Assembly (NCBI GenBank): GCA_961205875.1
Contig: OY540812.1
Coordinates: 11,656,001-11,720,000, forward strand
Reading direction: 5' to 3'
DNA length: 64,000 nt
DNA from: Sialis fuliginosa
Lineage: Eukaryota; Arthropoda; Insecta; Megaloptera; Sialidae
The translations under genes were made by a program, and so were the position numbers. The notes under the pieces are model-generated. The model was not told where the DNA came from. It was given only the letters and a program-made list of their open reading frames with translations, and did not search any database. This document shows, piece after piece, positions 25,871 to 38,120 of the stretch. How positions within the stretch are numbered: position 1 is the first letter of the stretch; each line of letters opens with the position of its first letter.

Positions 25871-26638
25871 GTAGAGTTGCATGCAGAAGAGGTCGACCAG
25901 ATTTAATTTGAATATTATAATATTGAAATCATTTCTACATGTACCAAAAAAGACAGATATTTTGAAACTCATTTGTTAGATAAAGAAGTACTCTTCGTTT
26001 ATAATACTCGTTTATATTCTTGTGATTAAATTATTATGTAAATCTATTGAAAATTGTATAAGTAAACTTTGTGGCAGTAAATATTTGATATTCCAAATTT
26101 TAGTATTTAAATATGTTAAACTTGATTTAAAATTAATTAATGAAATGGACACATATTTTTGTTTTTATTTTCAATGATGGAACTACATATATAAGCTCTG
26201 CCCTAGAAAAAGATAACCGATGATATTTGTCTTATGTCCGGTATTATAAAGGACCTAACACAATTTGTTAGCTAGCAATTACATTCAAATGGGATATTAA
26301 TACTGTACTAGTATCTATGGATTAGTTATGGAATTTAGAGCAATGACACTTCAACTAATTGTAACACAGTTGGCATCTTTGACCGTACAAAATAATTTTC
26401 ATAACATCACCACTGTTTTAATACCGTTTGTATTTACCTTCAACGCGTGCACGAAACTTGGCAAAGTCATCAACAAACTCCAAAAGAACTGTCATATAAG
26501 TTTGATATCTCAGTTGAAAGTGCTTGTTAGTTAACAAATTTGTTAGGTCCTTTATTATACCGGACATTAATATTTGCGAATCTATTGTAAGCGATTCTGA
26601 CCTTTAGGGTGGCAGACAACTTCTGAAACCCGTAGTAC
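25871..26638 (+). repeat. Older dispersed repeat interrupted by the TGTCCGG element
   Basis: Flanks 25871-26234 and 26567-26638 match 45771-46236 block for block: GCATGCA.AAG.GGTCGACCAG, AAGTACTCTTCGTTTAT, TTAAATATGTTAAACTTGAT, CTAGAAAAAGATAACCGATG and GTAAGCGATTCTGACCTTTA. The 5' end (GCATGCAnAAGnGGTCGACC) resembles a Tc1/mariner-type terminus but no opposite end was found. Confidence 0.8.
26235..26566 (+). mobile_element. 332 bp inverted-repeat MITE with TTA target duplication
   Basis: Terminal inverted repeats at 26235-26260 and 26541-26566 agree at 25 of 26 positions and start TGTCCGGTATTATAAAGG. TTA flanks both sides (26232-26234 and 26567-26569). The related repeat at 46.16 kb shows the uninterrupted site with a single TTA (GTCTTAATG), which confirms insertion and the 3 bp duplication. 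A TTA duplication is typical of PIF/Harbinger, so that superfamily is likely. The 68-codon frame inside it has no transposase similarity; the element is non-autonomous. Confidence 0.88.
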
Positions 26639-27009
26639 CTCTGTAATATTTGTGACCTAAAAATCACGATGAACGATAACAAATTTTTTTTTGTATTTTA
26701 ATTTACAAAAAAACGTTATTTATTCGATTCCTTTCGTGAATCTGTCAACAAAGATCAGTGAGAAGTTATTTACTTAACAATAGTTTTAGTGGTCGAACAA
26801 TAAAATATGGTTTATCTCTCTTAACAAAATTATGATAATACTTCAATATTTGATTGTAACTTACAAAATTTTCATGAATATAAACAGTTTTTATCAAAAT
26901 TAAAATATAATTTTAATAAGACCTTTAATATGTATAATTTCTTTCTTATTTTAATCAATCCAAAAGTATTAACATCTAGTTTAAAACCTCATAATCTTAA
27001 ATTACACGC

Positions 27010-27310
27010 ACCAACCCACCAATTGAGAACCGTTATCATTCCGAATTAACAATAACACGACGAGTTTAGTTCTCCACCCACTGGTGCATTCCCGCCACGT
27101 AAAGTGAGTGCAGTCAGTTGCATCTTAGCAAAAACATCGCACACGTATCTCCGTATAACGTACTGCTTGTGCAAACCACCTCCCCGCCGGAATTAGTGTA
27201 AGCGCCGCAACGCTTCACTCGACCGGTACAAACTTAATAGTCGCCGCTTTCAGTCACTTGTCATGAGCCGAGCAAATCGGCTTACCGATGTCTGATAGAC
27301 GGTGATATTT
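27010..27310. promoter_or_regulatory. GC-rich island, candidate enhancer or internal promoter
   Basis: A 300 bp block near 50% GC in an otherwise very AT-rich intron, with CGCCACGTAAAGTGAGTGCA, TCAGTT and TCAGTC (arthropod initiator-like), CCGCCGGAATTAG and CGACCGGTAC. No open frame. An alternative promoter with a first exon would fit; so would a conserved enhancer. Nothing in the sequence decides. Confidence 0.3.
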
Positions 27311-27471
27311 CTCGTTTTTCTGCAATATTTATTATGTTGAGTGTTATTTTGTTCTGTTCGTGTGTCACATTTGTAATGTCTTTCAAGACGTGTGAATGTC
27401 TATGGGTTTCTATATACTTAAAAAACGATTGATTATTAAAAGGGTATTTTTGGAAAAATCATATACTAAAA

Positions 27472-27970
27472 AAATTGGTCAAAACATATATACGGGTGTA
27501 TGCCATAAAACTGTCTAGAGCTACTTACAGGTGCATTTTTGAGTTAGAAAAAAAATTAAAAATTGTGTCATATTCTACTAATTGAGATTTCCTTTTTGAC
27601 ACCCCACTTGCTTAGATTTAAAAATAAAAAGTTCTATGATGCCCCTCCCTTTTTATCAAAAATTTGAATTTATATTGTTGACCTTTGTTTTTGTTATTGG
27701 TAGTCCCACCAATTTTTTTTCAGATTTTTTGAGTCAGTAGTTACCAAGTTAGAGGGGGGCGCATAAAATTCTACAGTGCTTCATGCCTTGATATAAAAAA
27801 AATATTTTTTATCTAGCTTTAGCTCCTTAGCATCCCGCCCCCTAAAAAAATATTTTTTCAATTTTGTACATCTTTTACTGGGGGTATCATTTTACATGTT
27901 CAGTAAACATTTCAAGTTTCTATCTTATATAGTTTGTGAGATAAATAAGGTTTTTTCGGAACCCTAAAAA
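27472..27970. repeat. Dispersed repeat, ends GGAACCCTAAAAAA
   Basis: Copy of the family at 10143-10604 with the same order of blocks. Ends TTTTTTCGGAACCCTAAAAAA at about 27951-27970. No coding capacity. Confidence 0.55.
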
Positions 27971-30272
27971 AGAAAACATTAATGTTCCCTCAAATAATGG
28001 GGCAATTTGAGAAGTATTACTGTACATGTATTAAAAAAGTTTAGTTAGATATTACAAATAGGTTTATTTACTATTTTATTATAATTGTTAGGAAAGCGAA
28101 TTAGATACTGATATTTTTCAAAATAGATAAACAAAATAATTACATCCAAAATTGAGATAAAAAATTTCATATACCATCAATGAACACGACTATTAATAAA
28201 ATAATAGTCATTTACTATAAAATGTCTACTCACAGAATCTAAATAAAGAATATTATTTATTCTGATATTAAAAAAATGGACTAATTTATATATGTCGGAG
28301 GTGATGTAAAAATAGATAGATAAAAAATTATTCCCGTTTTTTTCGTATTTTATTAATTATCAGATACAGTTTCTAATTAATCAAAGTCATAGATAAATAT
28401 TATTCAAAGAAGGAAAAATATTTACAAATGTAAAACTTCGTTATATACAATCGATTTACCTAAAGCTATAACGAAGGGCGAAATCTAATTAATTTTCCTT
28501 AATAAATCAAAGAAGAAGAAAAGAGTTGCGAGATATAAAACAAACCTATTGGATTTAATTAAAAAAAATCAAATATTTGCAAAGATGAAAGCATCGAAAA
28601 TATTTCGTTCGAAGCATCCGTTAGATATTTATGTTGTAAATTGTTATTATTTATGCAATCAAAGTAACACGAAAAGGTGCTGGATACCGGGAAAAAATGA
28701 ATAAAAAATATTGAGAGTATTGTACACTACGTTCCAAAATTAAGCTTTCCAATAACACTTGTCATTTTTTTAATTTTCCTATTTGAATTTATCAGAAAAG
28801 TATTTGAATTCCAGAACTGTATTCTGTTTCATAATTAATAAAATTAAATTGTCATTGACAGCTTCTTTTTTAACACTTACAATAATTTTGTTAGTTAAAA
28901 GTAAAATTATACATTATGATAAAAAATGTATGTTATAATTTATATTAGGTATTTTGTGAGAACATTTGCCAAATATCAAAAATGATAATCGAAATATGGC
29001 CAAAGGAAATGTTTAGTCAATATAAGTTTTATAACTTCTATGAAAATTTATGAATCAAAACAGCATTTATCCACTGTAAAAGACATAACCGTTTTTACTA
29101 GACATAATAACAATTACATCTAAAAGATACTTTGTGTGGTGATATTTTTGAACTCTAGTGTACGTAAACTGAATGTGGATCACCAATATAATAAAATCTC
29201 ATGAAAAACAGCCACTGCATCTGTATTCGTAATTTACAAACAGAAAAAGAGAGAGAGGAAACTCGGCTAACACAATAAAACTTTCTGAAGCATTCAAACT
29301 TTTTCCGGAATTGCCCGGATTATGACAGATATGATGATTATATGTGCACATAATTTAAAAGTTTCCTTTTTCATATTTTATCAACTGAATGAAATTGAAT
29401 AAACATACGCATATGCTATTTTATAAATCTTTCTCTCTCTCTCTCTTAAAAATTTTATTTCGATATTTTTGTAAAACATTTTAATATTTTGTAATCATAA
29501 AACCGTAAAATACATTTGATATTATAATAAAAGAATTATTAAATAACAAAATATTTTTTTAGGTTTCTTGGCATTAGTACTTACACGCTTTTAGTCAACC
29601 AATTTCTTGTATCTAAGGGCGTCATACTTCAATGATCAAACACAAACATAATACACATATAACGGATAGATAAAGATAGCATAAAGAGTTATTTTGTGCC
29701 TGTACGGCATAAACAAACAATTTAAGGGTTTACCTTTACCCCTTCTTTCAAAAACACCCCCTTGAAAATGAGATTTCTTAAAAGAGAGATGCGAATTCAG
29801 GCTGAAATTTAACCCTTTAAGGATTACATTTCGAAGAAAATGTCTAAATCATTTTATAGCCATTTTTTTCTGGGTAATTTACTTTAAGCGTCATGTTGAT
29901 AGATTAAATAGATATTGAGATATTATAGTTTCCGAAATCCTTTAAAGTACAAAAAAATGCTGCACTCTATAGAACAAATATGGCCGCCACACGACAACAA
30001 AAAACAATAAAATTAAAATAATGGTCATTTTGAACTACCAAAATGTTATGGTAATTGCACACAAAAATCAATTTATTTAAGTATGGTCAAGTTACCAGTG
30101 CTGGACCACTGATATGGAATGACCCATAAATAATTATTAGCAATATTTTTTTTATGTAAAAGATTAAAGTTATTACAATTAGAGACTCAATGAAAAAAGT
30201 CGAAATCCATTTATTATAGACGTGTTCCGAGGGTTTACATTTTTTATGGCTAACTGCACCGGACTATGTAAG
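27971..30272. other. AT-rich intronic DNA
   Basis: No gene seen. A CT microsatellite sits at about 29431-29446. 29690-30250 contains stretches (CCTTTACCCCTTC, ATGGCCGCCACACGACAAC) that look like a further dispersed repeat but have no partner in this window. Confidence 0.4.
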
Positions 30273-30622
30273 TAAAATTTATAGAGTGATATTATTAAAT
30301 TTTTATTGTCTCCTGAAAAATTATACATCTGTGACATAACAGATTTTGAACACGTATTGACAATTATTGTATGTCATACACATTTAAAAACTAATATATA
30401 AAATTCCCTATTTCTTTGATAACTATCATTGTGTTTTATTGTTTAAATTGTAAAATTTATCAAGTGATATTATTAAATTTTTATTGTCTCCTGAAAAATT
30501 ATACATCTGTGACATAGCAGATTTTGAACACGTAATGACAATTATTGTACGTCATACACATTTAAAAACTAATATATAAAATTCCCTATTTCTTTGATGG
30601 CTATCATTTTGTTTTATTGTTT
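30273..30622 (+). repeat. 178 bp tandem duplication, two copies
   Basis: 30273-30450 and 30451-30622 are near-identical head-to-tail copies (for example TTTTTATTGTCTCCTGAAAA, CAGATTTTGAACACGTA and AAAATTCCCTATTTCTTTGA occur in each at a spacing of about 178). A handful of substitutions separate them. The second copy stops just short of the full unit. Confidence 0.93.
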
Positions 30623-33600
30623 CGCAATAAAAAAAGACTAGTTTGAATATATATTGAAATCCATTGTACACGTTGAAATAAAATATCCCTTTGATTTTTG
30701 CTCCAGCAGACTATGTAGGTATATGGCAACATAGTCTCGTTAAAATTCGACCCGCCATGTCGGCAATGATAAATCATTCACTCCCTCCCCTTTGCGTCTG
30801 GGATTAAGCCCCACCTTTATTCATCCCCACTACGGTGGAAAAATCTACCGAGTTTGGTTCTGAAAACTTTTGAATGTGCTTCAAATACGTAATATATTTT
30901 CATAATGCATGTCATATTTCAATAGAGCTAGTAAAAAATGCTTGCAGTTACTCTAATTAAGATTTATGGACATTTATATTTTTATCTTTTTGTTTAAATT
31001 TTGATATCAGTATAAAACATATAATATGTATGTATGTATATAGTTGTAATCTAAAAATATACCAATCTATTAAAATTTATTGGACCCTCACTTTATTTTG
31101 AAAAATAATCTAATTTAAAAACAGCCATATTTATGTATTAATACCTGTTTTAATTATAATTTAATAAAAACATTTTCTGCGAAACAATCTTTGAGGTTTG
31201 ATCGATGAGAAGAGTTTATAAAAAAAATGTTTTTCAGATTTTGTTGGAAGATGTATCTAATTAATCAATCAAATGCCAAATTACAAAACCAAAAATGTAT
31301 TCCTCTTCGCACCCATCAAAAATGTTTATACCTCGAAATGAGCTTCTTGTGAGTTCCCAAATGAATATTTACAATATATTGCCAAGTTTCACTATTAAAC
31401 ATTACCTAATTGGTGTTCGAACAATTAACTTATTCTTCGATATATATTTTATTATTTTCGCAATTTTCAAATTTTAGAATACGTAGGTATTGGTAATGTG
31501 AATCATCCTTAGCATACTCGTATATAAATCAAAGGAAAGGTAAGCAACGAGCTAGACTAAACTACAGACTGAATATTTTAAGGTAATTTCAGTCGATTAA
31601 GCATACAATTATAATAATACATGCTCATATATTTGAAAGAGACCACGTGGCAATTCAATATAGAGAAAATGTAAATTTCTTCCCCGGAATTTAAATGAGA
31701 TGTCCGCAAAACGGAGTCGCTCATTGTTTCCATAATTTGCTCATTTATACGCAAATATTGTCGCCATCTGACCGCAGCATACTGTATAAAATAAATGTGA
31801 GAAATCCTTTATAATATGAAGGAATCACATAACAAAGTTGAATTGACTTCTCTAAAAAGTTTTTTAATTTGAGCATCAAGGTGTGGGCTGTCAACTTATA
31901 TCTCGCAAATATGAGGCGTAAATTATGAAATTGTTTGAAGATATGTATGTAAAGTTTCAAGCGCTGTTATAAAATGTGAAGGAAATCATTTTATGTCTTC
32001 CCTTTTGTGTTCGAGTGTTTACATTATTATTTTTTCTGGAATTCAGATTTTTATATGAAAAATAAGAAACTTACTTTTGTATATTTTTTATTATTAGTTT
32101 ATTTCTTTACAGTTCTTCAATTTGGAAAATATACTCACACTTATAAACAACAAAATAAATTCTTGCTGAATAATGAACAATATTTTGTAAAAAAAAAAAA
32201 CTAAACATTAGTATAAAAAAGTGTACTGGATTTTACGATAATATGTCACTAATTGTAAGAGAATTTTTAAGAACATTCTTAAGGACATTTTTTTAGCACA
32301 AATTATTTTTATAACAAAGAAAATAAGTTTCTATTATCAGAGAAGCTTTAAAAATTTTATTTATTCTGCACAGTTGTTTATAATTCCTTATTGAATAAAT
32401 TTATAAATTGCTTTTTTCGTCAAGATACAAAAAACATCTTTCTTGAAAGATCCCTCTTGAATGTATTTTAATACAACAGTTTCTCGCAAAAAAACGAGAG
32501 GGTAAACAAATCTTGATTAACTTTTATTATTTAGTTAGAGAATTTGTGAGCACAATGCTTTCATTAAAAATATAATTGTGTTAGAACAGCTGATTATATT
32601 CATTATACTTTATTAATTTATTTTTTTAATAATAAGAATTAAATAATGAATATAAGACACAATGAATGAATATAAGTATTTATATGTATACGTGTTTACA
32701 ATATTTAATTTCTTGAATTGCATTTATTTGTGTGTTCACTGTTCATTTATACATATAAGACATTTTTAATATTATTAAAACAGAAATCAACAGTATAATT
32801 TGGTATTCTATTCCAATGGACATTTTATTTCGAACTTTTCATGTCGCTAAATTAAAGAAACTTTTTCAATATTAATATCATTGTATCTTATTGCCGTTCT
32901 ACGATCAAAGCAAATATAATTTTACTTCAAGTATCTGAACAAATATATTTATTTATTTTTAATACAAATCAGTATCTTTTCTAGTAAATAAAAATACGTA
33001 CATAATGATTGTCAATTTAATAATATTTAAAATATTCAAATAACTAACTAAATTTGATTAATTTTTGAAATATGTAGGTACATATTAACAATTTAACTCT
33101 TTTATAAGGTAATTTAAAATTTATTCAATATACACACAAAAAATTTTAAATTTTTAAACAAAAAGTACAAATGATATGAAATGCAATAATTTTCAAATTT
33201 AAAGCATCACATACATTTTTGTTTATGAAAATACAAATATGAGAATTTAACATACATGCCTCGAAATCATTTACCGAATATGGGGAAACTTTATATAGAT
33301 TGTGTTGAATAAAATATAACAGAAATGTTTATTACAGCATCTGAACAACAAGCTGTCACAGTAAAACAGTGAAAAAATGTGTTTTGTATCGTTTTGAGCT
33401 GACAGTATCCTAGTTAAACCCGGCTCACAAATATTCGTTGGCCGACAAATCAATAATTCAGAGTGTGTTTCGATCCAGCCGCATCATTAAGAATTTATCG
33501 TCGCAAGCCAATGAGACGAGCATTTTGAGATACACTAAAATATATCGTTTTTCACGTTTATTTAATTTTTCAATACTCGTATACAAAATTTATTATAAGT

Positions 33601-36456
33601 ACATGAATTGTTTATCTTTTTCGCACAGACACGATCTTTTACACTTTTATTTGGCAGTAAAGTTCACTATTTACTATTAAATATTTGGGCAATAACTTTT
33701 TCAGGAGACATAAAAACATTTTATATACCTTGCCCTATTGAACGAAGGATGTGGATTCGATACTTTTTGGATATTTATACCTTAAAAGCAAATAAATAAA
33801 ATTAAAAGAACTTTCTACCTTTCATTTATAAACGTACGGAATTTTAAATTTAAACTTGTTTTTTTATATTTCTGATATATAAACATAATTAAATAAAATA
33901 TGTCTTCTATGTTCTTTTGAAGACTTCTGACGAAATATTTTTGATATTTTTTATGTCAAAGAAAAAATTCAATTTCATTGACAGATCACTTTTCAAAAAA
34001 GGTCTAGCTCCCAGATAATAATAAAATAAAAAACAAGCACGCATGTATATGTATATCCTTCATAGAAATAATTGAAACTGTCAGACGTCTGTAATAAAAT
34101 TTTCTTTTCGACAACAAAAAGAAAAAGCAATATAAATAGAATAGATGTTGTATATGTAATTCTCCTGTACCTGTTTTCCCTCGTCTCTTTCAATATTTCT
34201 ACTAAGTTCAAATAAATGAAACAGCAACGGATACACCGACCGTTTGAAGTTGCCGAACAAAACTACATGCCCAATAAGCATCATCTGTTCCGAATTTATT
34301 GTCCATTATTCACAAGAAAGCACACAAAAACCAATCCAATACAGTATAAATCTTGTTCTTTGTACTAACAATACTGCAGCAACAAATTTTACTTGATAAG
34401 TTGATATCATGATTCAAAGAAGAATAAACTCTATCTGATACGGCCACAATTTTATAGACATACCAAAAAAATACGTATTCTATAATATAATACAATTATT
34501 TAAAATAGGGCTGGCCAAATTGCGGCCCGCGGCAACATTTGAATAAATTATATTTAAAAACGGTTTTTTAAGTATCGGGTTATTTAAAATGCCTGAAATT
34601 GGTTTTATTTTCCCATTGTTTTCTTTAAAATAACATTTATAATATTGTTTTATTTATGTATTATATAGCTTAACTAAAAGTTTTAGTTTTTAAAATATTT
34701 CGTTGTAATTGCCATATGTTTTTAAATTTATTACGTTTTGTGTGCATTGGCGTTGAATATAGGGTATATGGGGGTGTGGGTCTTGAATTTTTCAGGTCAC
34801 GATTGTGCTCCGACGTGAGCGTAAGCTATTTTCTTTTTTTGAAATTCTCGAATTTTAATGTTGAAATACCTGTGATGTAAAAGAAAAATTAGATGAAAAA
34901 TAATGAAAATTATTATTTATAAAGTAAGTTATGATGTTTCTTCTCGTTTTATTATCTTTAAATTGGATTTTCTATGGAAAGTTGAAATTTGAAGCATGAA
35001 ATATGACTAAAATATTGAATTTTAGATTTTATTAAAAGTACATTTTTTTGTATAGAAAATAAGGTGAAAAGTCGAAATTTTCAAACCGCAGGTCTGTATC
35101 TCAAACCATTTTCGAAATATGGCCTCTCAATGTTTCAGTTTTTTTCAAAATTTTAGGGAAAAATAGCCGTAACTTTTGAACGCGTGGTGGGAATTTTAGT
35201 TGACGAATTTGAAATCAGAGTGTCAAAATCTGTATAATGACATGTATAACACTTCAAAATCAGACAAAAAAATTTGGCCAAAAATCGACATTTTTTTAAG
35301 GTATACATATGTACTATGTACCCTTTTGAATTTTTTCGATTTTGCGAAATTTTTTTTGTCAAATTTTTAAGTATTTTACATGTCATTATATAGATAATTT
35401 TTTCAGTTTATGTAGGTTGGTACCTAAAAATATCCAAAAAAATTGTAACTTTATTATGATCTCTCGTAGAAGATACTTTAATAAAATAATGGTAATAAAA
35501 GCTAGTTGATTACATAAAATGAGTGTATTATATACCATTTATAAAGTGTTATCCAGTCTCATTATTGAAACTAGCTTACCAAAAGTTAATCTTCAGTGGG
35601 GACCGCAAATATTATACCCCATGATACCATTTACGTCTGTAAAATTTACGATACCAAGTAAAGGTTAATTTAAAAACTGATTTATTTTATAGTAAGAATG
35701 ATCAATTAAAACAAGATTATATTTAGAGTAATCCGAACTGAATATTTTTATAATGCTCGTGTAACTTTGAGTATAAATATTTGCACAGAAGTAAATCCAT
35801 AGCTTTGTATCCTATTAGCAATCCTACAATTAAATTTCCCTCAGCTGTATAAGCGGATATAGAGACCCATTTCGGACTCAGAATTAGGGTTACGTAGGTA
35901 GTGTTGGTCCAACAATGCGAAACTGTTTTGTTTAATCATCCAGTAAGTCTCTAGCACATTCACCACCACTATGCACACATTCGTACATATATAGTACATA
36001 TACATATATACATATTATCTGTGTTAATACCACATGTAAAAAATGGAGTGTGAGAACGTATTAGGAGCGACCCCTTTATAGATAGCATGAAACTAATTGT
36101 AAATATTCCTTAATGTATTCATTTTCAAGGTGCGGACAGAAAAATATGGATATAACTAAATTGTGTACGTAGTATTACAGAGACAGAAGATTAAAATATC
36201 TAAAAAAAAAGTTTTATGGACATAACGTAACTTGTGAAAAAGTGTCAATTTATGATCAAACATCTTGTTTTAAAATTGGTACTGATGCATTATGACTTGA
36301 AGAAATGTATAAAGAAGAAACTTGGTATTTAGAATTATACTTCTAAATACTACATTCTGGTTGGTCCATTTATAGATTTTTTTAATTGCAAAAATAATGT
36401 TATTTGAACACAGAAAATTATTCAATTTTAATACAATATCATCATTCTAAAAATTT
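30623..36456. other. AT-rich intronic DNA, small islands
   Basis: No gene supported. 30715-30860 is GC-richer (CCGCCATGTCGGCAATGATA, CCACTACGGTGGAA). A hAT-type terminus GGGCTGGCCAAATTGCGGCC starts at 34508 without a recognisable partner. 35050-35400 repeats the style of intronic dispersed repeats. Short frames at 33.4-33.8 and 34.0-34.5 kb look random. Confidence 0.4.
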
Positions 36457-36775
36457 CATTATTATAAAGAATTTACTTGAGTGCTAATGCAAATTAGCTT
36501 TCAGCTAACGCTATCTGTTAGGTATTAAATATAAATGACAATACGTATAAGTAGCAAATGAAATCGTACATATCATAAACTTGACGCATGCGTGATAAGT
36601 ACAATCAGCGACTAAAAATAAGTGCTGTCAAGTGTACCTCATAAAATGCATTTATATTATTATTATTTATTACAACTGCTTTAAAATATAAATTCAGAAT
36701 AATTTGACACCTAGCAGATAGCGATAGCTGGAAGCTAATTTATATTTGCACTCAAGCAAATTCTTTATAATGATG
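36457..36775. mobile_element. Inverted-repeat MITE, about 319 bp
   Basis: 36457-36530 and 36706-36775 are imperfect inverted repeats about 70 bp long sharing CATTATTATAAAGAATTT, ACTTGAGTGC and GCTATCTG.TAGGT. The interior includes a weak local hairpin and TATTACAACTGCTTTAAA, also seen near 43.3 kb. No open frame; superfamily not assigned. Confidence 0.78.
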
Positions 36776-37974
36776 GGCATGAAAATTGTAAATTTCTAGT
36801 AAAAAAAATATTCAATCAAAAAAACATTTAGAACACTGTACCTGAATAAATATAAAAACATCATGAAACAATTTTTCATTAATTTTGTAATTACTAAATT
36901 TACAATAAAGGTATATTTGCTCGTATTTACAGAAATATTAAATTACGTAAATTTTGTGAAATAAAATTTTTATGGTTGGCTATAATTCAAACATATTAAT
37001 AAAACCCGGTAGTCTTTAAAAATTAAAATTACGGGATTAAATCGCATTGAATTAATATAGCCTAATTGCTATTTATCATTTTTATTGTTTTCACTAATAT
37101 AACTCCGAATTATGTACGTGAAATTTTTAAATTTAATTTTATATTCTAATGTTATTGTGCGATGTATTTTCCCATTTAAAAGTTATAATTACATATTATA
37201 TGAAAATCATTTAAATTAAAAATATATAAAATAGCGCATTTACATTCTACAACTTTTAGAAATTTTTCATCTAGACTAATGAAGCTGAAGTAATTAAAAT
37301 AAGTTATAAATGAACTAAAAAAACTGAAGTTCATTTTCTCTGACCTAGAATCGACATATATACATATTTCTAAAAACAAAACAACAGTAAACTTGTGTGC
37401 GTACATCATTAACAGTATAATGTTTACTCTAAAGGATTATATGATGATGAAGCTGAAATAGCATATTTTGAATTAAGTTATATTAATTGTGTTGACCTTT
37501 TGGTAGACCTCGGTCAAAGAACATGGTTTTCGTCATAAGATCATAGGATGAAAACATACACCTATGCAAATTTTCTTATCCATCAAAGACCTTGTTATGA
37601 GGTAAAATAACAAGGTCCATTTTTTAAATGAACCGTTTATAAGTGTAATATAAAATATAATGATTGCATTGCATATTTAAATTAGATTATCAGATTTAAG
37701 TTTATAATATTTTTGTATCTATATAATATTATAATTGTTACTATATTCATTAAATAAATCAGGATTTTGTTGTTCATTTAACAAAATACTAATTTATTTA
37801 ATGGATAACACATTTTCCAATAATTGATGATCTACTACCATTAACATTTTATACTGTATAAACAAAAATAAAAAACAATGTTCCCTAGGGCATATGGTCC
37901 ACCTTGGCTATAACTCGCAGAAATTTTTTTGTATTTAACATAATAAGGGGAAGTTATGTGATCATTTCTAAAAG

Positions 37975-38120
37975 TATAACAAATTGTGTTCTCCGATTTC
38001 AGGTTAAACAAAAACACTTTTCTTTCCATGTCTGTTTGTCTGTCTCCTGATTCCTTGCCACACGCACAACTCACGAATTACTGAACTGATATTAATGAAA
38101 CTTGGTTTATTGGCAAAGTG
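37975..38120 (-). repeat. Dispersed repeat family A, partial inverted copy
   Basis: GTTCTCCGATTTCAGGTTAA, CATGTCTGTTTGTCTGTCTC and ACTGAACTGATATTAATGAA match the 60.5 kb copy in order. Continuation to about 38330 is possible but too diverged to be sure. Confidence 0.6.

Noticed and set aside
26328-26534. 68-codon + frame in the TGTCCGG MITE
   Set aside because: The related copy at 14.2 kb does not keep the frame; no transposase similarity.
29431-29446. CT-rich run as a splice acceptor tract
   Set aside because: Not followed by AG and an open frame with coding character.
34508-34532. hAT element beginning GGGCTGGCCAAATTGCGG
   Set aside because: Only one end seen; no partner or target duplication, so not listed as an element.
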